From: JAUILA01 sp964563925
GTDB lineage: Bacteria > Bacteroidota > Bacteroidia > Cytophagales > Cyclobacteriaceae
NCBI GenBank assembly: GCA_964563925.1
Contig: CAZLZD010000007.1
Span: forward strand, 1 to 64,000
Direction: 5' to 3'
DNA: 64,000 nt
Part shown: positions 1 to 8,329 of the stretch, piece by piece
How positions within the stretch are numbered: position 1 is the first letter of the stretch
Layout of the letters: the number at the start of each line of letters is the position of its first letter
Made by a program: the position numbers and the translations under genes
Notes under the pieces: model-generated
What the model was told of the DNA's origin: nothing
The model's input: the letters and a program-made list of their open reading frames with translations, nothing else
Databases searched by the model: none

Positions 1-1
1 C

Positions 2-784
2 ACTGTGTCTGGGAGTTTTAATACAGGTGATTTTATAATAACTGAAGTTGACAACAATTATTATTGGAATAACGCTGATGCAGCGACTTTCACCTTTGAA
101 AACAACCTTCAATCCAATGGATTAAGGTTATTTAATGGGAGGACAAGACGTGAGACATATATAGCCAACCTGTACAATAGTGTAGGGACTTACCAAGTCA
201 GCTCCCAATTCAGTGTCTTCTTCTCCAACGACCCTGACTTCCTCCCCATCACCCTGCTGAGTTTTACCGGGGAGGTGACCGACCAGGGGGTGCGGCTCGA
301 CTGGACCACCACGGAAGAAGAAGGCAACAGCCACTTCGAATTATACCGTGGCCGTTCCGGCGATGACCTGGTCAAGGTGGGTGAAGCCGCCAAGGCACCA
401 CCAGGAAATCTGTATAACTACTATTCATTCACCGACACCGAAGCCACCGACGGTATTTATTATTACCAGCTGCAAAGCGTGGACTTTGACGGGCACCGCG
501 ATATTTCGGATATCATCCGGGTAGCCATTACCGCCGGGGACGAATTCATCCTGTATCCGAATCCTGCCGCCAACGGGACATTCCAGTTTACTTTTCCCGG
601 TGACGACAGCCTGCAACCGGAAATTTACAACAGCCGCGGCCAGCAGGTTGGGTTTTCCATCGCACCGTCTCCCAACGGACCGGGGGAGAGACAAGTACGC
701 CTTAACAATCCGCAGCCCGGCATGTACCTGCTGAAGGTTTGGTATGAAGGCGAACAGGTAATACGAAAAGTCCTCGTGGAGTAA
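2..784 (+). CDS. Secreted protein with type IX secretion (Por) C-terminal sorting domain, 5' partial
   Basis: The 3' part of a gene that enters from outside the window. The reading frame is already open at base 2, and the GTG at 5 is internal rather than a convincing start. About 260 residues are visible. The last ~80 residues form a type A sorting domain of the type IX secretion system: an ILYPNPA motif, beta-rich spacing, and the ending GMYLLKVWYEGEQVIRKVLV. The preceding stretch (PITLLSFTGEV...VRLDWTTTEEEGNSHFELYR) is the fibronectin-like module that often precedes this tail in Bacteroidota surface proteins. The product should be exported and its tail cleaved at the outer membrane. The catalytic or binding part lies upstream and cannot be judged. 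Confidence 0.85.
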   Translation, partial: TVSGSFNTGDFIITEVDNNYYWNNADAATFTFENNLQSNGLRLFNGRTRRETYIANLYNSVGTYQVSSQFSVFFSNDPDFLPITLLSFTGEVTDQGVRLDWTTTEEEGNSHFELYRGRSGDDLVKVGEAAKAPPGNLYNYYSFTDTEATDGIYYYQLQSVDFDGHRDISDIIRVAITAGDEFILYPNPAANGTFQFTFPGDDSLQPEIYNSRGQQVGFSIAPSPNGPGERQVRLNNPQPGMYLLKVWYEGEQVIRKVLVE

Positions 785-833
785 CGGCTGACATTCGCCC
801 TCAAATCCTTATCTTAGTTAAAACGATCCTGCC

Positions 834-1700
834 ATGGAAGGAATGCTTAAAGAGAATGCCCTGAAGGGCAAAACAATAATTGTCACCGGTGGCGGAACCG
901 GCCTGGGCCGTTCCATGGGCACCTATTTTCTCGAGCTGGGGGCAAACCTGTTGATCACCAGCCGTAAATTTGAGGTCCTCGAAAAAGCTGCCGCGGAAAT
1001 GGAAGAGCAAACCGGGGGAAAAGTACTGCCGGTCGCCTGCGATATCCGGGAATATGACCAGATTGAGAATGTCCTCAACCAGTGCATTGCCCGGTTCGGA
1101 CGGCTCGACGGAGTCCTGAACAACGCAGCCGGAAATTTTATCAGTCCGACCGAGCGCCTCTCCCACCGTGCGTTTGACATCGTGGTGGACATAGTCCTGC
1201 GGGGCACCTACAATTTCACACTGGCTGCCGGTAAACACTGGATTAAATCCAAGCACCCCGGTACATTTCTCAATATCGTCACCACGTACGCCTGGACCGG
1301 ATCAGGTTACGTGGTACCCTCTGCCTGTGCCAAGGCCGGGGTACTTGCGCTGACCCGTTCGCTGGCTTCCGAATGGGCCAAATACGATATCCGTACGAAT
1401 GCCATTGCCCCGGGCCCGTTTCCCACCGAGGGGGCGTGGAAAAGGCTGTTTCCGGCCGACGTGGCAGAAAAGATCGATCCGGTCAAACGAATTCCTCTCA
1501 AACGCTTTGGCGAACACCAGGAGCTTGCCAACCTGGCTGCCTACCTGATGTCGGATTATTCGGCGTATGTCAACGGGGAGGTCGTGACCATAGACGGGGG
1601 AGAATGGCTTCATGGTGCCGGAGAATTTAACGGGCTGGAAGAAATTACGCCCGGCCTCTGGGATGAACTTGAGAAAATGCGCAACCAGAAAAAAGGCTGA
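834..1700 (+). CDS. SDR-family 2,4-dienoyl-CoA reductase-like oxidoreductase
   Basis: A 288-residue short-chain dehydrogenase, probably an NADPH-dependent 2,4-dienoyl-CoA reductase of unsaturated fatty acid beta-oxidation. The cofactor motif TGGGTGLG is at residues 18-25 and NNAAG at 96-100. The classical YxxxK is absent. Instead the segment around residues 151-170 reads TYAWTGSGYVVPSACAKAGV, with Tyr152 and Lys167 spaced 15 apart. This is the arrangement of mitochondrial and peroxisomal dienoyl-CoA reductases, which is why I prefer this call over a generic SDR. Residues QPGP-like APGPFPTEGA follow, as in that family. It stands alone between unrelated genes. A weak -7-like TATCTTAG lies at 810-817. 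The substrate is inferred from family resemblance only. Confidence 0.85.
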   Translation: MEGMLKENALKGKTIIVTGGGTGLGRSMGTYFLELGANLLITSRKFEVLEKAAAEMEEQTGGKVLPVACDIREYDQIENVLNQCIARFGRLDGVLNNAAGNFISPTERLSHRAFDIVVDIVLRGTYNFTLAAGKHWIKSKHPGTFLNIVTTYAWTGSGYVVPSACAKAGVLALTRSLASEWAKYDIRTNAIAPGPFPTEGAWKRLFPADVAEKIDPVKRIPLKRFGEHQELANLAAYLMSDYSAYVNGEVVTIDGGEWLHGAGEFNGLEEITPGLWDELEKMRNQKKG

Positions 1701-1834
1701 TCCGTGCCCCCGGTTACTTCGCTGCCCGTTCATATATTTATCATGTAATTATTGGAGAATTGCATTCTATTTGCAGGAATAACCAGTAAATTCGCAACCA
1801 GACTGAATACATAATCACTATTAATATTAATCAA

Positions 1835-2392
1835 ATGAGAATTCTAGCAACACTACTGGTCATACTTCCTATGGCACTTCAGGCCCAGCACAAGGAAGAA
1901 ATTACCAGTGCTTTTAACGAATATTTTGCGTTCATGGAAAAAGGGGAATTCACCAAATCCCTGGATTACCTGCCCAGCCAGTTCTTCGATGTAGTGCCCC
2001 GGGCCCAGATGGAAGCCGCCATAAACCAGACCTTTAATAACCCTTCCTTCAGCATTCAAATGGACGAAGGGGCTGTGACCGATATATCTGATGAAGTAAT
2101 TCATGAAGACGTCCATTATGCAACCATGGATTACAGCAATACCATGACCATCAGCCTGGCCGAAAGCGCAGAACCACAGATGTTCAGCATTCTTCGCCAA
2201 TCTTTCGAGCAGCAGGTAGGTGCGGAAAATATGACGGTCAATGAGGAAGCCGGCACCATCCGCGTAAGCCAGGCAAGTACCATGTATGCTATCAAAAACC
2301 CGGACGGAAAATGGAGGTTCGTTGAGAAAAACCCTCAGCTGGGTCAGATCCTCGAACAGATCATTCCGGCCGAAGTACGCGAAAAACTGTAA
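1835..2392 (+). CDS. Secreted protein of unknown function, first of two tandem paralogs
   Basis: A 185-residue protein with a short signal peptide (MRILATLLVILPMALQAQ) followed by a mature chain of mixed alpha/beta character. I do not recognise a named family. It aligns over its whole length with the next gene: both have SFN-Y-F...GEF near residue 25, VP..Q-EA-I-QTF-NP-F around residue 55, and YAI-P...W-F-E-N-QL...IIP-EV at the C-terminus. The segment NEYFAFMEKGEFTKSLDYLP resembles proteins that start with a long helix carrying an F-x3-G-x-[FY] pattern, as in NTF2-like folds, but this is weak. A strong terminator follows directly. Confidence 0.75.
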   Translation: MRILATLLVILPMALQAQHKEEITSAFNEYFAFMEKGEFTKSLDYLPSQFFDVVPRAQMEAAINQTFNNPSFSIQMDEGAVTDISDEVIHEDVHYATMDYSNTMTISLAESAEPQMFSILRQSFEQQVGAENMTVNEEAGTIRVSQASTMYAIKNPDGKWRFVEKNPQLGQILEQIIPAEVREKL

Positions 2393-2403
2393 CCATCCTG
2401 AAA

Positions 2404-2431
2404 AGGCGGACCTTCCCGGTCCGCTTTTTTT
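2404..2431 (+). terminator. Rho-independent terminator after the first paralog
   Basis: Seven-base-pair GC-rich stem: GCGGACC (2406-2412) pairs with GGTCCGC (2418-2424) across a TTCCC loop, followed by seven T. It starts 12 bases after the stop codon at 2392 and separates the two paralogous genes into different transcription units. Confidence 0.85.
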
Positions 2432-2528
2432 ATCCATTAATCAGCAGGTAATCAGGTTACTTTCTGTCTTCAGCCCTCATTTATAGCATATTGATTTGTC
2501 TCAATAAATTTCAAACAAGCTGGCCTTA

Positions 2529-3086
2529 ATGTATAAGCTGATAATCCTTTTTCTATTCCTGCCCCTCCTGTCTCAAGCCCAGCATCAGCTGGAGATTACA
2601 AACTCATTCAACACTTATTTTTCCCTCAAGGAGCAGGGAGAATTCAGGGATTTTGCCGCATTTTTTCCTGAAGAACTGATAAATTCGGTGCCCGGCCCGC
2701 AACTGGAAGCTTCCATAACGCAAACCTTTGAGAACCCTGCCTTCAGGATTCAGGTTGCAAACGGGCAGATTGACAGTATTTCCAGCCCGGTGAGCCATAA
2801 AGGAACCAATTACGCCTCGGTCAATTATTCTTTCCATATGACCATCACGATGAATCCCGAATCTGATTTCAGCATGTTTGACTTCATCCTGCAATCAGTG
2901 AGGAATACGGTTCCCGAATCGCAGATCGAGGCGGATATCTCGAAAGGAATCATTGAGGTAAAGCAAACCGGGTTGCTATATGCAATTCAAAAACCGGCCG
3001 ATTCCTGGAAGTTTCTCGAAATCAATGCACAGTTACTAGATGTCGCCAGGCAAATAATCCCCAGTGAGGTACTGGCGGTTATCTGA
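2529..3086 (+). CDS. Secreted protein of unknown function, second of two tandem paralogs
   Basis: A 185-residue exported protein with signal peptide MYKLIILFLFLPLLSQAQ. It is the same length as its upstream neighbour and clearly homologous: shared LEITNSFNTYFSL-like start, VPGPQLEASITQTFENPAF, and C-terminal YAIQKPADSWKFLEINAQLL with IIPSEV. The pair is an old tandem duplication, because identity is partial across the full length and the intervening terminator gives each copy its own unit. No catalytic motif is conserved between them, so a binding or structural role in the periplasm or outer envelope is more likely than catalysis. The function is unknown. Confidence 0.75.
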   Translation: MYKLIILFLFLPLLSQAQHQLEITNSFNTYFSLKEQGEFRDFAAFFPEELINSVPGPQLEASITQTFENPAFRIQVANGQIDSISSPVSHKGTNYASVNYSFHMTITMNPESDFSMFDFILQSVRNTVPESQIEADISKGIIEVKQTGLLYAIQKPADSWKFLEINAQLLDVARQIIPSEVLAVI

Positions 3087-3118
3087 CCGGATTCAGGTCC
3101 TGAATATCAATGAATTCA

Positions 3119-3150
3119 TTTGATTGGAGTCAGGCTGAGGGTTATCTTTA
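3119..3150 (+). promoter_or_regulatory. Bacteroidota-type promoter before the epimerase gene
   Basis: TTTG at 3119-3122, a 20-base spacer, then TATCTTTA at 3143-3150, one mismatch from the -7 consensus TAnnTTTG. The predicted transcript would start near 3156, giving a 5' leader of about 12 bases before the ATG at 3168. Confidence 0.55.
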
Positions 3151-3167
3151 TCTAAAAGAAAATTCTT

Positions 3168-4112
3168 ATGCAAACAATCCTGGGATCGGGTGGGGCAATC
3201 GGAACACACCTCGCGAGGGTATTACCCAAATACACTGACAAAGTCAGGCTGGTAAGCCGTAATCCTGTGAAAGTGAATGACAGGGACGAGCTTTTTTCAG
3301 CCAATCTGCTTAATCCGGAAGAAGTCATCCGCGCCGTAAGGGGCAGCAAGATCGCGTACCTTACTGCAGGATTGAAATACGATACCGGTGTATGGCAACG
3401 TGACTGGCCGGTAATAATGGAGAATGTTATCCGGGCCTGTGCCGCAGAGAATTGCCGCCTGGTTTTTTTTGACAATATCTATATGTATACCCCGGATCTG
3501 CCCGTACCTATTACCGAAAAAACCAAAGTGGCTCCCGGATCCAAAAAAGGCAAGGTAAGGGCCAAAATTGCCGCAGATCTTATGAAAGCACACGAGAACG
3601 GCCAGGTTAAGGCAGTCATTGCCCGCGCCGCGGATTTTTATGGTCCGGGCGCCTCATCGGTCAGCATGCTTGATCAGACGCTGATTGCCAGTGCGATCAA
3701 AGGCAAAACAGCCAACTGGCTGGGTTCACCGCACAAAAAGCATTCGTTCACCTACACTCCGGATGCCGCCGTGGCTACAGCCCTTTTGGGCAATTCGCCG
3801 GAAGCCTACGGACAAGTCTGGCATTTGCCCACCGCCGGCGAACCACTAACCGCGATGGAATGGGCCGAACTCCTGGAGAGTCTGACAGGTAAAAAAGTGA
3901 AGGTGCGCGGCACCCCTCGATGGATGGTCAGTATCCTGGGATGGTTCATGCCGATCATGCGTGAATTGAAGGAAATGATGTATCAGTACGAACAGGACTA
4001 TGTCTTTGACAGCAGTAAGTTTGACGAGCATTTCATGCTGAAAACCACTCCCTACAAAACCGGTCTGGAGCATGTACTGAAACGTGACTATCCGGATAGC
4101 CTGGCTAATTGA
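3168..4112 (+). CDS. NAD(P)-dependent epimerase/dehydratase-like Rossmann protein
   Basis: A 314-residue extended-SDR-like protein. The dinucleotide site is GSGGAIG at residues 6-12, followed by an atypical-SDR pattern VRLVSRNPVKV and a nucleotide-binding AYLTAGLKYD region. Later segments match the nucleoside-diphosphate-sugar epimerase group: FFDNIYMYTP, ARAADFYGPGA, and HSFTYTPDAAVATALL. The canonical catalytic YxxxK is not obvious: the place where it belongs reads GKVRAKIAADL with no tyrosine. It may therefore be a non-catalytic or atypical member. Its 3' end overlaps the convergent glycosyltransferase gene by 8 bases. The substrate is unknown. Confidence 0.8.
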   Translation: MQTILGSGGAIGTHLARVLPKYTDKVRLVSRNPVKVNDRDELFSANLLNPEEVIRAVRGSKIAYLTAGLKYDTGVWQRDWPVIMENVIRACAAENCRLVFFDNIYMYTPDLPVPITEKTKVAPGSKKGKVRAKIAADLMKAHENGQVKAVIARAADFYGPGASSVSMLDQTLIASAIKGKTANWLGSPHKKHSFTYTPDAAVATALLGNSPEAYGQVWHLPTAGEPLTAMEWAELLESLTGKKVKVRGTPRWMVSILGWFMPIMRELKEMMYQYEQDYVFDSSKFDEHFMLKTTPYKTGLEHVLKRDYPDSLAN

Positions 4113-5646
4113 AATTTTTCTCTGACCTGAAAATTTCGATGAGGTCAAAGTCTGCTACGGGTTCCTTTCCGTAGTACACAGGAAGGTTGTTTTCATACGG
4201 CATGCAATAGGTACAGCTTACCATTCCAATCTGCTCCACTTTCTGCAGAAAGGCCTGATGTTCCTCCCGGGTCCCGCCCACGATCAGAATGCCGGAATAT
4301 TCTGCCTGGTCAAGTTGTTCAAGACCCCAGTGATAGTAGGCATTGTGCCGGCTCAGCACAGGTGGAAGAGGGTATTTGTCCCGGTAATAATCGATGGCTC
4401 CTGCCTCACCGTAATTATTTACCCAGGCCACTATATGCTCACGTTCGGTCTCAGGAACAGACAAATAGGCTTCCGAAATGGATCGGGCAAAATTCTCCCA
4501 CCCATGCATATCCGCAAAAAACTGTGGAAGCAGCCCCTCTTCCTTACTTTCCTGATTACCGGGCCCGATTCCAAGCCGGGAATTATAGGCGACGAAATCT
4601 TCTTCAGGCAAAACAGGAGATGCCAACGGGAGTAAAATCAATCCGCTAACCACATAAAGTCCGGCCAGCACAATCAGTAGGCCACGTTGCCAGCCCTTTG
4701 TGGCCCCGCTGAGCCAGACAGCGCCGGAAGCCATAACGGCTGCATACGCGGGCGCCATATAGGTGGCTTTGACCTGTCCTTTGATCAGGAGAATGGACAG
4801 CGTCACAAAAAACACGATAACAGGGAACCGCTGAATCCAGCCAATGGAAGGTTTTAACAGGTAAATCAGTGAGCCGATGAGAAAAATAACGATGAACGGG
4901 TGCTCCATAAGCAACTGCTCGGTAAGAAAGTCGGCCCGGCTGATACCTGCGTACTTATATTGTGATGCATTGGCCGCAAACTCAAGATGGGCCATTTCAT
5001 GCGACAGGTTCCACAGAACAAATGGCAGAAACAGCAGCAGGGCCACGATCCCTGCGAGGTATGGTCCCTTCCTTGTGAACAGGCTTCGGCACGGGCTGAT
5101 AAGCAGAAATACAATCAGTCCGATCGCGAGCCAGGCCATGCTGATCTTATTCATCATGCCCAGTCCGGTTACCAGCCCCACTCCTGCCCATTTCCACAGA
5201 TCTTCCGGGTTACGCAGGGCATTTATTACGAGCACCATGGCGAGTGGCCACATTACCAATTCGATCACATTCATGGAGTAGTACGAACTGTAGGCAAGGT
5301 TTATCGGGGCGAACAGAAATGCGAGTCCGGCCAGCCATATCGCTACGAGATTCCCTCCCATCGTTCTGACAAGTCGCAGCACAGCCCACATGGCCGCACC
5401 TCCCAGCAAGGCACTAAGGACGCGTATCATTCTCCAGGAATCCCCGAAAACAGATATCCAGGCATCCAGAAGCCAGATGGATAGCGGAGGATGATCTACA
5501 TAGCCCCATGCGGGATGATCCGTATTCGCGAGGTAGTATAGTTCATCCCTGAAAACACCATACCCTTCGACAAACAGTACCAACAAATGGAGCAGGATCT
5601 TACCCAGCACCAGGATGACCACGATGGTTGAATAACGGGAAAGCAT
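4105..5646 (-). CDS. GT39/PMT_2-type integral membrane glycosyltransferase
   Basis: A 513-residue polytopic protein with about ten predicted membrane helices in the first ~350 residues, then a hydrophilic C-terminal domain. The first periplasmic loop has the acidic pair of the dolichyl-phosphate-mannose/ArnT superfamily (FRDELYYL, residues 32-39) followed by YVDHPPL at 49-55, diagnostic of PMT_2 glycosyltransferases that take sugar from a polyprenyl-phosphate donor. The donor and acceptor cannot be told from sequence; lipid A, glycoprotein or cell-surface glycan modification are all possible. It is a single-gene unit convergent with the epimerase, and the two stop regions overlap. Confidence 0.85.
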   Translation of the reverse strand: MLSRYSTIVVILVLGKILLHLLVLFVEGYGVFRDELYYLANTDHPAWGYVDHPPLSIWLLDAWISVFGDSWRMIRVLSALLGGAAMWAVLRLVRTMGGNLVAIWLAGLAFLFAPINLAYSSYYSMNVIELVMWPLAMVLVINALRNPEDLWKWAGVGLVTGLGMMNKISMAWLAIGLIVFLLISPCRSLFTRKGPYLAGIVALLLFLPFVLWNLSHEMAHLEFAANASQYKYAGISRADFLTEQLLMEHPFIVIFLIGSLIYLLKPSIGWIQRFPVIVFFVTLSILLIKGQVKATYMAPAYAAVMASGAVWLSGATKGWQRGLLIVLAGLYVVSGLILLPLASPVLPEEDFVAYNSRLGIGPGNQESKEEGLLPQFFADMHGWENFARSISEAYLSVPETEREHIVAWVNNYGEAGAIDYYRDKYPLPPVLSRHNAYYHWGLEQLDQAEYSGILIVGGTREEHQAFLQKVEQIGMVSCTYCMPYENNLPVYYGKEPVADFDLIEIFRSEKNFN

Positions 5647-5733
5647 AAGACTGATCCGGATTTACCGGGGTTTGTAGTTTAAATCTTTATTTACCTTATC
5701 AAAAACAGGCATTTACGATCATTACCGGCGGAT

Positions 5734-6303
5734 TTAAAACCGGCTCCAAAGCAATACAAAATAAGAAAATAAATTGATCAGTCCATGGACAATGGCGGTC
5801 ATCAGATAAGCCATCTGATTACGCCGGTAAAAATAATAATAGGTATAGGCCAGGACAAAAGCTACCGGTAACAGCAGCACCGCATACAGGTTGGAATATC
5901 CCCATGCATGAATCCCCGCAAACGGCAGGGCAGAGACACACAGGTACACCAGCACGCGTCCTCTGGAGGGGTTCTTACCGAGCAGATAGGCGGGGACAGC
6001 CTGGAAAATGGTTTCCCAGGCAGGTGCGATCAGCACGCCCCACAAAAGGAAGAATTCGGTACTGACGCTATTGATCCAGCTGACGTCCTGAAGAATATCT
6101 GCCTCCCACCCGGCCGGGAGCAATTTAATGAGGAGCATATTCATCGCCACGCAAAAAAGGGCCGTTCCCACAATCCGGTACAGTCTCCTGAATGAAGAAA
6201 GGGCGACGGTGCTCTCGTAGGTCTCATTCATGATGAAATATATAAAAACCAGTGTGGCGGACAAAATAAAATAAAAGAGTGAAATCCTGTATCTTTGATA
6301 CAC
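5734..6303 (-). CDS. CPBP-like intramembrane protein with degenerate first motif
   Basis: A 189-residue membrane protein with roughly five or six hydrophobic helices. Three short motifs fall in the order expected for CPBP (Abi/Rce1-type) intramembrane proteases: WETIFQ at 96-101 where EExxxR is expected, FAGIH at 128-132 (FxxxH) and HGLIN at 173-177 (HxxxN). Both histidines are present, but the first Glu and the Arg of motif 1 are replaced by Trp and Gln, so activity is doubtful. The start is a GTG at 6303, only 16 bases from the divergent cupin start, and may be mis-set. Membership in CPBP is my inference from motif order. Confidence 0.6.
   Translation of the reverse strand: MYQRYRISLFYFILSATLVFIYFIMNETYESTVALSSFRRLYRIVGTALFCVAMNMLLIKLLPAGWEADILQDVSWINSVSTEFFLLWGVLIAPAWETIFQAVPAYLLGKNPSRGRVLVYLCVSALPFAGIHAWGYSNLYAVLLLPVAFVLAYTYYYFYRRNQMAYLMTAIVHGLINLFSYFVLLWSRF
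6290..6297 (+). promoter_or_regulatory. -7 promoter element TATCTTTG before the cupin gene
   Basis: An exact TAnnTTTG match lying 21 bases upstream of the cupin ATG at 6319. No clear -33 TTTG is present at the expected distance. It overlaps the presumed start region of the divergent membrane protein. Confidence 0.5.
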
Positions 6304-6318
6304 TCAAAATACCACTTT

Positions 6319-6840
6319 ATGAAAAATATAGTATTTCTTCTGCTCCTGTTTCCGGCAGCGGTTTACTCCCAGACGGTAACCATCCTTCCCACCGAAGCCA
6401 TGATTAGTGGTGAGGTAGCTTTTACGTCACTCGGCGAAGCTTCATATGCAATCCTGTCCCCGAATTCATACAGTGAAGAGGACCTGGCGGTAATCCTGTT
6501 CCGGCAGCCGACAGGGCATTCCATCGACTTCCATCTTCATTACGAAACAGATGAGTATTTTTTTGTGCAGAAGGGCGAAATGACCATGACCATCCGGGAC
6601 TCAACCTTTACGGTGAGTCCGGGTTCTTTCGTACATATTCCGTCGGGGACTCCGCATGCCCATGGGAATACGGGCGGGGAAACACTGGAATTACTGCTGA
6701 TGTACAAGCCGGGCAAGATGGCCGAGCTCTTTCGCGCCTGGGGAAATATGGTAAAATCCGGCATCACCGATCCCGACCAATTGAGCAGCAGGCTGCTTGA
6801 GCTTCCGCAGGATTTCGACGTGGAATTTATTGATCGTTAA
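6319..6840 (+). CDS. Periplasmic cupin-domain protein
   Basis: A 173-residue protein with a signal peptide (MKNIVFLLLLFPAAVYSQ) and a single cupin barrel. Cupin motif 1 is FHLHYETDEYFFVQKGEMT: two His and a Glu ligand, with the G of the motif. Motif 2 is PGSFVHIPSGTPHAHGN, supplying the last His. Metal binding is therefore likely. The barrel resembles the small quercetinase/mannose-6-phosphate-isomerase-type cupins. I moved the start 24 bases inside the longest frame because ATG 6319 directly precedes the signal peptide and follows a -7 promoter element. Its 3' end overlaps the convergent hydrolase gene by 14 bases. The ligand or substrate is unknown. Confidence 0.75.
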   Translation: MKNIVFLLLLFPAAVYSQTVTILPTEAMISGEVAFTSLGEASYAILSPNSYSEEDLAVILFRQPTGHSIDFHLHYETDEYFFVQKGEMTMTIRDSTFTVSPGSFVHIPSGTPHAHGNTGGETLELLLMYKPGKMAELFRAWGNMVKSGITDPDQLSSRLLELPQDFDVEFIDR

Positions 6841-7687
6841 AGGGCGGGCTGGTTTGTCCGGCGGCAAGAAATGAAACCACGCGGTCAATCACCTCCTGTG
6901 CCCGCAGATTATGCCCATAGCCTTTAGTTACCACGAGATCGGCCTCCTTCCAGGCCGACCGGATCGCCAGTGAATTATCCAGGGGTGTTTCCTGGTCTGT
7001 TTCATCGTGGATCAGTAAGCCTTTAGCCCTGACCGATTTCGCAAAGTCTGCCGCCGAATAATATTCGGGCGGCCTTTTCAGGTGGTTTCTGAACTGATTA
7101 ATGGTCAGGTCCATGGTCCGGTCAGACAAATTCAACTGGTCCTGGTAATAGGTAAAGAATTGTCCCACGTTTTCCGGCGGGGCCAGCAATACGAGCCGGT
7201 CCAGGTTCCTGTCGGGGTTTTCATGGAGCAGGTTCAGCAACATAAATCCCCCAAGCGAATGCCCGACCATCGCCTGGAATTCACCCGCCTCGTCCCAGAT
7301 CCGTCTTACCGCTTCGGCATACATCGGGACGGTCATGGCTCGGCCACTGCTTAGTCCGTGTCCAGGCGCATCCACCGAATAGACCGTGAATACGTCGCCG
7401 GCGAGTGCCTCAATATAAGGCTTCCACCGGTATGAATGACTTTGCCAGCCATGTGCCAGGAGAATTTTTACCGGGCCATGGCCCCAGCGGTAAGATTGAA
7501 TTTGCTCCCCTCCAACCTGGCAGACCGTATGACGGGCCTTATTCAGAAACTCACGGTGCCTGGGCCGCAGCGATGGACGGACAGGATAACAAAACAGGTT
7601 AAATCCGATCTCCCCGGTTTTTCCCGGCGCCAGGTAGGATAAAATATTTAGGCCGGTGCCTATCGTCGTTGTCAGAATTTTATGCAT
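6827..7687 (-). CDS. Alpha/beta hydrolase under TetR control
   Basis: A 286-residue alpha/beta-hydrolase-fold protein. The oxyanion/HG motif LLAHGWQSHSYRW lies near residue 79, the nucleophile elbow GHSLGG at about 142-147 (Ser144), an acid candidate in HDETDQETP, and the catalytic His in GYGHNLRAQ near residue 260. The ATG at 7687 is chosen over the TTG at 7705 because the TTG lies inside an operator-like palindrome. The gene follows the TetR regulator gene on the same strand with 47 bases between them, and that gap carries a 17/20 copy of the regulator's own palindrome, so the hydrolase is probably its regulatory target. The substrate is likely a small ester or lipid (inference). Confidence 0.8.
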   Translation of the reverse strand: MHKILTTTIGTGLNILSYLAPGKTGEIGFNLFCYPVRPSLRPRHREFLNKARHTVCQVGGEQIQSYRWGHGPVKILLAHGWQSHSYRWKPYIEALAGDVFTVYSVDAPGHGLSSGRAMTVPMYAEAVRRIWDEAGEFQAMVGHSLGGFMLLNLLHENPDRNLDRLVLLAPPENVGQFFTYYQDQLNLSDRTMDLTINQFRNHLKRPPEYYSAADFAKSVRAKGLLIHDETDQETPLDNSLAIRSAWKEADLVVTKGYGHNLRAQEVIDRVVSFLAAGQTSPPFNDQ

Positions 7688-7695
7688 ACGTATAT

Positions 7696-7715
7696 TAAAT
7701 ACCAATCGGTATCTT
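7696..7715. promoter_or_regulatory. Second TetR operator, imperfect palindrome before the hydrolase gene
   Basis: TAAATACCAATCGGTATCTT matches the perfect palindrome at 8332-8351 at 17 of 20 positions. It lies 8 bases upstream of the hydrolase ATG (7687) and between the hydrolase and tetR genes. That location fits repression of the hydrolase separately from tetR. Confidence 0.75.
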
Positions 7716-7734
7716 CATAATTAAAATTTTTTTT

Positions 7735-8325
7735 TCAGGTGCGTATTCCGTTCACCAGTTCCCTGAGGTGATCCTGGACGAAAGCCATGTCTTCCGGTGA
7801 ACCCGTCAGCTTACTCATCATGATACCTCCTTCCAGGGATGCCAGGATGACGGAGGTAAGTCGCGCAGCGTCTGTACCGGGCTTTAACTGGCCATAACGT
7901 TTGCCGTTTTCAAGAATACGGATCAATGTTTCACGCAGCATTGCCATCATACTCCTTGCCTCCTTTCTCAGTACAGGGTGGGCATCATCGGATTCAATGG
8001 CCAGGTTCATCAGCGGACAGCCTCCCTGTACCAGCGGATGGGTGAGATGTGATTCGAAAAAGCGGAATATGACATCAAGTTTATCCATCGCATTCCCTTC
8101 CTGCCGGATGCGCCTCCCGAGTTCGTTTTTTACTTTGTCGGCCAGGTGGGAGAACGTCTCTCTTTCCAGGTCATCCTTGCTTACAAAATGCTTGTAGATA
8201 GCCCCCTTGGTATACCCGGTAGCCTGGGTAATATGACTTATGGACGTTGCCTTGTACCCCCGCGTGTTGAATAATTCGCCGGCGGTTTCCAGGATAGTCT
8301 CACGAGTCAGTTCCGGGTTTCGCAT
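7735..8325 (-). CDS. TetR/AcrR-family transcriptional repressor
   Basis: A 196-residue regulator. The N-terminal helix-turn-helix is clear: TRETILETAGELFNTRGYKATS (residues 6-27) and SHITQATGYTKGAIYKHFVSKDDL. The C-terminal ligand/dimer domain contains the pattern GGCPLMNLAIESDD, common in the TetR_C subgroup related to AcrR and NemR-like regulators. The Cys in GGCPL might be a redox or electrophile sensor, as in NemR-type proteins, but that is inference. Its own promoter contains a perfect 20-bp palindrome (8332-8351), and a near-copy precedes the adjacent alpha/beta hydrolase. Autorepression plus control of the hydrolase is the natural reading. Confidence 0.9.
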   Translation of the reverse strand: MRNPELTRETILETAGELFNTRGYKATSISHITQATGYTKGAIYKHFVSKDDLERETFSHLADKVKNELGRRIRQEGNAMDKLDVIFRFFESHLTHPLVQGGCPLMNLAIESDDAHPVLRKEARSMMAMLRETLIRILENGKRYGQLKPGTDAARLTSVILASLEGGIMMSKLTGSPEDMAFVQDHLRELVNGIRT

Positions 8326-8329
8326 GGCG

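Noticed and set aside
5734..6303. Calling this protein an active CPBP protease
   Set aside because: The first Glu and Arg of motif 1 are missing; only membership, not activity, is proposed.
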